The notes under the pieces: generated by a model
What the model was told of the DNA's origin: nothing
Seen by the model: the letters and a program-made list of their open reading frames with translations, nothing else
Database searches by the model: none
Translations under genes and position numbers: made by a program
In this document: piece by piece, positions 60,018-64,000 of the stretch
Layout: every line of letters begins with the position of its first letter
How positions within the stretch are numbered: position 1 is the stretch's first letter
Origin: an uncultured Clostridia bacterium
GTDB taxonomy: Bacteria > Bacillota > Clostridia > UBA1381
Reading direction: 5' to 3'
Length of the DNA stretch: 64,000 nucleotides
Assembly (NCBI GenBank): GCA_934454145.1
Contig: CAKSFT010000010.1
Coordinates: 1 to 64,000, forward strand

Positions 60018-61289
60018 TTATCTTTCCAAAGCCTGTTTCAGGTCTGCAATGATGTCGTCCGCATCTTCTATGCCGATGCTCAGCCTTATCAAATCCTCCC
60101 CAATCCCACATTCTTCCAGCTGTTTTGCAGTCATCTGACGATGCGTCGTGCTTGCCGGGTGCAGTGCACATGTGCGAGCGTCAGCCACATGTGTGACGAT
60201 AGCCGCCAGTTTCAGGTTGTCCATCACCTTGATTGCCGCATCTCTTCCACCCTTCACGCCAAAGCTTATCACACCGCTTGCGCCGTCGGGCAGGTATTTT
60301 TCCACCATGCTGTGATACTTGCTGCTTTCCAGTCCCGGATAGTTCACCCACGCAACCGAAGGGTGGTTTTCCAAAAACTGTGCTGTCCTCAGCGCATTTT
60401 CCGAATGTTTCGGCATACGCAAATGCAGTGTTTCCAGCCCAAGATTCAGCAAAAATGCATTCATTGGTGCCGGGCTTGCGCCGAGGTCACGCATCAGCTG
60501 TGTGCGTGCTTTTGTTATATATGCGCTTTTGCCAAATTTGTCAGCATAAACCACACCGTGATAAGAATCGTCGGGTGTTGTAAATTCGGGGAATTTTCCG
60601 CTTTTTTTCCAGTCAAAGTTTCCGCTGTCAACAATCACTCCGCCCAAAGCTGCCGCATGACCGTCCATATATTTTGATGTGGAATGTATCACAATATCCG
60701 CCCCCCACTCAATCGGTCTGCAAAGAACCGGCGTTGCAAAAGTATTGTCCACAATAAGAGGAATCTCGTTATCATGTGCCAGTGCGGCAAACTTTTCAAT
60801 GTCAAGCACATTCAAAGCCGGGTTTGATATCGTTTCGCCCAAAACGGCTTTTGTGTTGCTTTTTATATATTTCTTCAGAGTGTCCAAATCGTCATCGGGG
60901 TTGACAAATGTCACATCCACCCCAAAGCGTCTGAGAGTGACGCCCAAAAGGTTGAAAGTGCCGCCATACACCATTGAAGAGCACAAAACATGGTCGCCCT
61001 CTTTGCATATGGTCATGACCGCCAGAAGAGTCGCCGCCTGCCCGGCAGAAGTGAGCATTGCGCCGATGCCGCCTTCAAGCATTGCAATCTTTTCTTCCAC
61101 AAAGCCGGCTGTCGGGTTTGCCAGGCGTGTATAAAAATACCCCTCTGCCTCCAGGTCAAACAATTTTCCCATGTCATCACAGCAATCATATTTGTATGTT
61201 GTGCTCTGATATATGGGCATCACCCTTGGTTCTCCATTTTTCGGGGAATATCCTCCCTGCACACATTTTGTCTGTATCTTCATCTGCAT
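60018..61289 (-). CDS. metY: O-acetylhomoserine sulfhydrylase-type PLP enzyme
   Basis: 423 residues from ATG 61289, 5 nt after GAAAGG. PLP site with STSKYMDGHAAALGG, the Lys near residue 210; YFYTRLANPT near 52, SAGQAATLLA, and VDNTFATPVL. Length and the TPDDSYHGVVY insertion fit the O-acetylhomoserine (thiol) lyase group, which makes homocysteine from sulfide. Own promoter on the minus strand; no S-box was seen before it. Confidence 0.9.
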   Translation of the reverse strand: MQMKIQTKCVQGGYSPKNGEPRVMPIYQSTTYKYDCCDDMGKLFDLEAEGYFYTRLANPTAGFVEEKIAMLEGGIGAMLTSAGQAATLLAVMTICKEGDHVLCSSMVYGGTFNLLGVTLRRFGVDVTFVNPDDDLDTLKKYIKSNTKAVLGETISNPALNVLDIEKFAALAHDNEIPLIVDNTFATPVLCRPIEWGADIVIHSTSKYMDGHAAALGGVIVDSGNFDWKKSGKFPEFTTPDDSYHGVVYADKFGKSAYITKARTQLMRDLGASPAPMNAFLLNLGLETLHLRMPKHSENALRTAQFLENHPSVAWVNYPGLESSKYHSMVEKYLPDGASGVISFGVKGGRDAAIKVMDNLKLAAIVTHVADARTCALHPASTTHRQMTAKQLEECGIGEDLIRLSIGIEDADDIIADLKQALER

Positions 61290-61322
61290 CAAGACCTTTC
61301 ATTTGTTGTTCTGTTTATTGAT

Positions 61323-61351
61323 ATTTTATATACATATCACGGTTTTGTCAA
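61323..61351 (-). promoter_or_regulatory. Promoter for metY
   Basis: On the minus strand, TTGACA and TAAAAT 17 bp apart, about 34 nt before the metY start, leaving no space for a riboswitch. Confidence 0.7.
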
Positions 61352-61399
61352 GGGAAAATGTGTATAATGTAAAAAGTTCATAAAACTTAAACAAACTTG

Positions 61400-61428
61400 T
61401 TGACATATAACATAAATAATGATAATAT
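61400..61428 (+). promoter_or_regulatory. Promoter for the asd-dapA-dapB operon
   Basis: TTGACA at 61400-61405, 17-bp spacer, TAATAT at 61423-61428, just ahead of the lysine riboswitch. Confidence 0.65.
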
Positions 61429-61442
61429 ATATTTAATATTTA

Positions 61443-61668
61443 AGGTAGAGGCGCGTTCTTTATCAGTAACCGTACTTCAGACAGCGGTGTCGCAGAGTAT
61501 GGCGAAAGGAAATAACGCCGAGGTTCACCGATTGGCCGCTTAATCGGTTTGCCGGTTGCAATGTTAAGAGCATTGTGACTGTCATCATTACAAATGATGG
61601 AGAGCTACTGCAAAATACATTGTTTTGTGTTATTTTGGCAATGGCTTCTCGGGCTGTTGTCATTTTTG
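61443..61668 (+). ncRNA. Lysine riboswitch (L box) with terminator
   Basis: The aptamer begins AGGTAGAGGCGCG, includes CAGAGTATGGCGAAAGGAA, GCCGAGGTTCACCG, and closes with ACTGTCATCATTACAAATG and ATGGAGAGCTACT, which are the strongly conserved parts of the lysine riboswitch; AGGTAG at the 5' end can pair with CTACT (P1). Downstream, TGGCAATGGC at 61636-61645 pairs with GCTGTTGTCA, followed by TTTTT: a transcription terminator. Bound lysine should favour termination before asd. Confidence 0.92.
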
Positions 61669-61713
61669 TTATACAAAAACACAAACCACATTACCGGAAA
61701 GGAAAGAAATAAG

Positions 61714-62796
61714 ATGAAAAAAAATTACAAAATCGGCATTATAGGCGCAACGGGTATGGTTGGGCAGAGATTTATCACACTGCTTTACAATCACCCATGG
61801 TATACGATTGAGGTTTTGGCGGCCTCGCCGAGGAGTGCAGGCAAAACATATAAAGAGGCAGTGGGCGCGCGTTGGGCAATGGACATCGAAATACCCGAAA
61901 ATGTGGCAAACATGGTAATCATGGACGCCGCAGCAGATGTGCAGAAAATTGCAGAAAAGGTTGATTTTGTTTTCTGTGCCGTAGACATGAAAAAAGATGA
62001 AATACGCGTGCTTGAAGAAGCGTATGCCAAAGCAGAATGCCCTGTTATTTCCAATAACTCTGCACACCGCCACACCCCCGACGTACCGATGATTATCCCG
62101 GAAATAAACCCGGAACATGTGGAAATCATCTCCGCACAAAGGAAGCGTCTGGGCACAAAACGCGGATTTATTGCAGTAAAATCAAACTGTTCAATCCAAA
62201 GCTATGTCCCTGCCCTGCATCCGCTGATGAAATACGGCGTGACAAAATGCCTGGCAACAACCTATCAGGCAATCTCCGGTGCAGGCAAAACCTTTGAAAC
62301 ATGGCCCGAAATGATTGACAACCTTATCCCCTACATCGGCGGTGAAGAAGAAAAATCCGAAAAAGAACCGCTGAAGGTTTGGGGACATATCAAAAATGAT
62401 GAAATCGTTGATGCTGATTCTCCGTCCATAACCACACAGTGCCTGAGAGTGCCGGTTTCCAACGGGCACATGGCGGCAGTTTTTGTGAGCTTTGAGGAAA
62501 AGCCGTCAATCGAAGAAATAAAACAAGCATGGAAAGATTTTGCCGGTGAACCGCAAAAGCTTGGTCTGCCGCATGCGCCAAAGCAGTTTATCAATTACTT
62601 TGAAGAGGACAACAGACCGCAGACAAAGCTTGACAGAAATCTGGAAGGCGGCATGGCGGTGTCGGTCGGCCGTCTGAGAGAGGACACCCAATACGACTAC
62701 AAATTTGTTTGTCTTTCACACAACACCCTCAGGGGCGCAGCAGGCGGCGCTGTCCTCATGGCAGAACTGCTGACCGCAAAGGGATATATGGACTGA
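61714..62796 (+). CDS. asd: Aspartate-semialdehyde dehydrogenase
   Basis: 360 residues from ATG 61714 (AAAGGAAAG upstream). GATGMVGQRF for NADP, catalytic Cys in VKSNCSIQSY near 155, and GHMAAVFVSF with the active His. The length and SNCS context place it in the archaeal/fungal-like long ASD group found in some Clostridia. It reduces aspartyl phosphate toward lysine, DAP, threonine and methionine. First gene after the lysine riboswitch. Confidence 0.94.
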   Translation: MKKNYKIGIIGATGMVGQRFITLLYNHPWYTIEVLAASPRSAGKTYKEAVGARWAMDIEIPENVANMVIMDAAADVQKIAEKVDFVFCAVDMKKDEIRVLEEAYAKAECPVISNNSAHRHTPDVPMIIPEINPEHVEIISAQRKRLGTKRGFIAVKSNCSIQSYVPALHPLMKYGVTKCLATTYQAISGAGKTFETWPEMIDNLIPYIGGEEEKSEKEPLKVWGHIKNDEIVDADSPSITTQCLRVPVSNGHMAAVFVSFEEKPSIEEIKQAWKDFAGEPQKLGLPHAPKQFINYFEEDNRPQTKLDRNLEGGMAVSVGRLREDTQYDYKFVCLSHNTLRGAAGGAVLMAELLTAKGYMD

Positions 62797-62864
62797 TTCT
62801 CAGATATCGGCACAGAAATTCCATGTGCACATGTTGATTATATTTTTTGAAAGGAATGATATAT

Positions 62865-63752
62865 ATGAAGAAATTGCCGTTTAAAGGCTCCGGTGTCGCT
62901 ATAGTAACACCGTTTAACGAAAGTGGGATTGATTTTGACAAATTCGGAGAAATCATCGAAATGCAGATTGCAAACAAAACAGACGCCATCGTTGTCGCCG
63001 GCACAACCGGAGAAGCCTCCACCATGCCCGACGCAGAGCACATCTCCAGCATAGAATATGCCGTCAAAAAGGTTGCCTCACGAGTACCGGTGATTGCCGG
63101 TACGGGCAGCAACGACACTCCGCACGCAATTTCTCTTACAAAAGCGGCACAAAGGGTTGGGGCTGATGCTGTTTTATCTGTCACTCCTTATTATAACAAA
63201 GCAAACAAAACAGGTCTTATCGCACATTTCAGGGCAATTGCCGATGCGACAGACTTGCCTGTCATTCTGTACAATGTTCCTTCCAGAACAGGTGTAAATT
63301 TTTCGATAGATGTTTTGAAAGAACTGGCAAAAGTCGAAAACATCGTTGCCGTCAAAGAGGCAAGCGGAAACATCAGCTATGCGGCAAAGGTCGCCGCAGA
63401 GGTGCCGGAACTTCATCTTTATTCCGGCAATGACGATGTGGTTGTCCCGCTTCTTTCGCTGGGCGCAAAAGGCGTAATATCGGTTGCCGCAAACATACTT
63501 CCGCGCGAGATGCATGATATGTGTGAATTGTATGAAAGAGGCAATGTTGCATCTTCAAGGAAATTACAGCTTGAATTGCTTGACATTATAAACGGATTGT
63601 TTATCGAAGTAAACCCCGTGCCCGTCAAAACAGCCATGAATATCCTGGGGTACAATGTCGGCAAGCTGCGCATGCCTTTGGGTGACATGGAAGAATCGAA
63701 CTGCAATACTCTTTGTGCTCTGCTGCAAAAGCATAACATAACAAAACTCTGA
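62865..63752 (+). CDS. dapA: 4-hydroxy-tetrahydrodipicolinate synthase
   Basis: 295 residues from ATG 62865 (AAAGGAATG upstream). VAGTTGEASTM near 45, YNVPSRTGVN with Tyr and the Arg region near 135, and the Schiff-base Lys in VAVKEASGN near 163. It joins pyruvate and aspartate semialdehyde, the committed step to DAP and lysine. Coded 68 nt after asd. Confidence 0.96.
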   Translation: MKKLPFKGSGVAIVTPFNESGIDFDKFGEIIEMQIANKTDAIVVAGTTGEASTMPDAEHISSIEYAVKKVASRVPVIAGTGSNDTPHAISLTKAAQRVGADAVLSVTPYYNKANKTGLIAHFRAIADATDLPVILYNVPSRTGVNFSIDVLKELAKVENIVAVKEASGNISYAAKVAAEVPELHLYSGNDDVVVPLLSLGAKGVISVAANILPREMHDMCELYERGNVASSRKLQLELLDIINGLFIEVNPVPVKTAMNILGYNVGKLRMPLGDMEESNCNTLCALLQKHNITKL

Positions 63753-63776
63753 AATCCTATGCGGAGGTGACTTCAA

Positions 63777-64000
63777 ATGATAAATATAATACTGAGCGGC
63801 TGCAACGGACGTATGGGGCAGGTCATCACCCGGCTTGCCGCAGATGATGACAATATCGGGATAACGGCAGGATTTGACATAAACGACAAAATTGCAAATC
63901 TCTATCCCGTATTCCGCACACCCTCGGAATGTACCGAAAAAGCTGACGTCCTGATTGATTTTTCGCACCCCTCCGCATTTTCGGACGTGCTTGCCTTCTG
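63777..64000 (+). CDS. dapB: 4-hydroxy-tetrahydrodipicolinate reductase (partial)
   Basis: The first ~74 codons before the window ends. NIILSGCNGRMGQVI is the NAD(P) loop of DapB, and DVLIDFSHPSAF its second conserved site. Start at ATG 63777, 8 nt after CGGAGGTG. It reduces the dapA product; third gene of the riboswitch operon. Confidence 0.93.
   Translation, partial: MINIILSGCNGRMGQVITRLAADDDNIGITAGFDINDKIANLYPVFRTPSECTEKADVLIDFSHPSAFSDVLAF

Noticed and set aside
61290..61399. S-box or T-box ahead of metY
   Set aside because: The promoter is about 34 nt from the start codon, leaving no room, and no aptamer core is visible.

Overview
The window looks like a chromosomal stretch from an anaerobic, spore-former-lineage Bacillota (class Clostridia). 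This is inferred from HydG with a TM1266-type regulator, S-layer homology proteins, YesM/YesN-type two-component genes, a PdaB-like deacetylase, a lysine riboswitch, clostridial-style feo genes and frequent AGGAGG ribosome sites. The many glycan genes (GH105, a GH42-like enzyme, a galactonate dehydratase-like enzyme, AraC regulators) fit a gut or rumen plant-polymer user. I cannot place it below class. No tRNA, rRNA or CRISPR was recognised.

Layout. 1-2951 is the end of a degraded mobile island (partial RecA/RepA-like ATPase, Cys-rich small protein, AT-rich vanZ, integrase remnant lacking both ends); it abuts an AraC gene at its stop codon. 2952-8394 has AraC, a PHP-domain protein, galE, a frameshifted surface-protein gene and a GH105 hydrolase. 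8629-12355 is a promoter-operator with a Cys-rich/HMA fusion and an FtsX-type ABC system. 12400-21749 holds tadA-lgt, small membrane proteins, a YesM/YesN pair split by a repeat, holA, comEC and traX. 21771-26866 is a sugar-acid and glycoside locus. 26963-29809 has membrane transporters and LysR. 30048-32741 is a tail-to-tail restriction-modification pair. 32863-47077 is core: prfA, ispE-tlyA-dxs, a deacetylase, mgsA, PBP2-mreD-mreC-mreB, maf, U32-zapA. 47310-54479 has a DNA glycosylase, phosphatase/PqqD pair, SLH protein, PocR-AraC, hydG-TM1266-esterase and aroC. 54677-59713 is a feo iron region. 60018-64000 is metY, then the lysine-riboswitch operon asd-dapA-dapB.

Three cross-window patterns are the most interesting content. 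(1) A modular repeat family: a short AT-rich stem-loop occurs alone or as the two ends of a ~212-nt element with three more internal hairpins; seven of seven genes that have a copy ahead of them have it 26-36 nt before the start codon, in fixed orientation for the long form. (2) Five terminator hairpins share almost the same sequence, with paired compensating changes in the stem, and three are joined to a second conserved block. (3) A GGTTAG-N6-CTAACC palindrome is found at the feo promoter (three copies), before DUF3793-flavodoxin, and just after the -10 box of the HMA/ABC operon, predicting one metal regulon that includes a so far unexplained ABC system.

Region functions connect through cell envelope and growth (mre, PBP2, MEP pathway for undecaprenyl phosphate, DAP for peptidoglycan, lgt) and through iron (feo, flavodoxin, HydG). 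All function calls are from reading the translated sequence and remembered family motifs; no database search was run.
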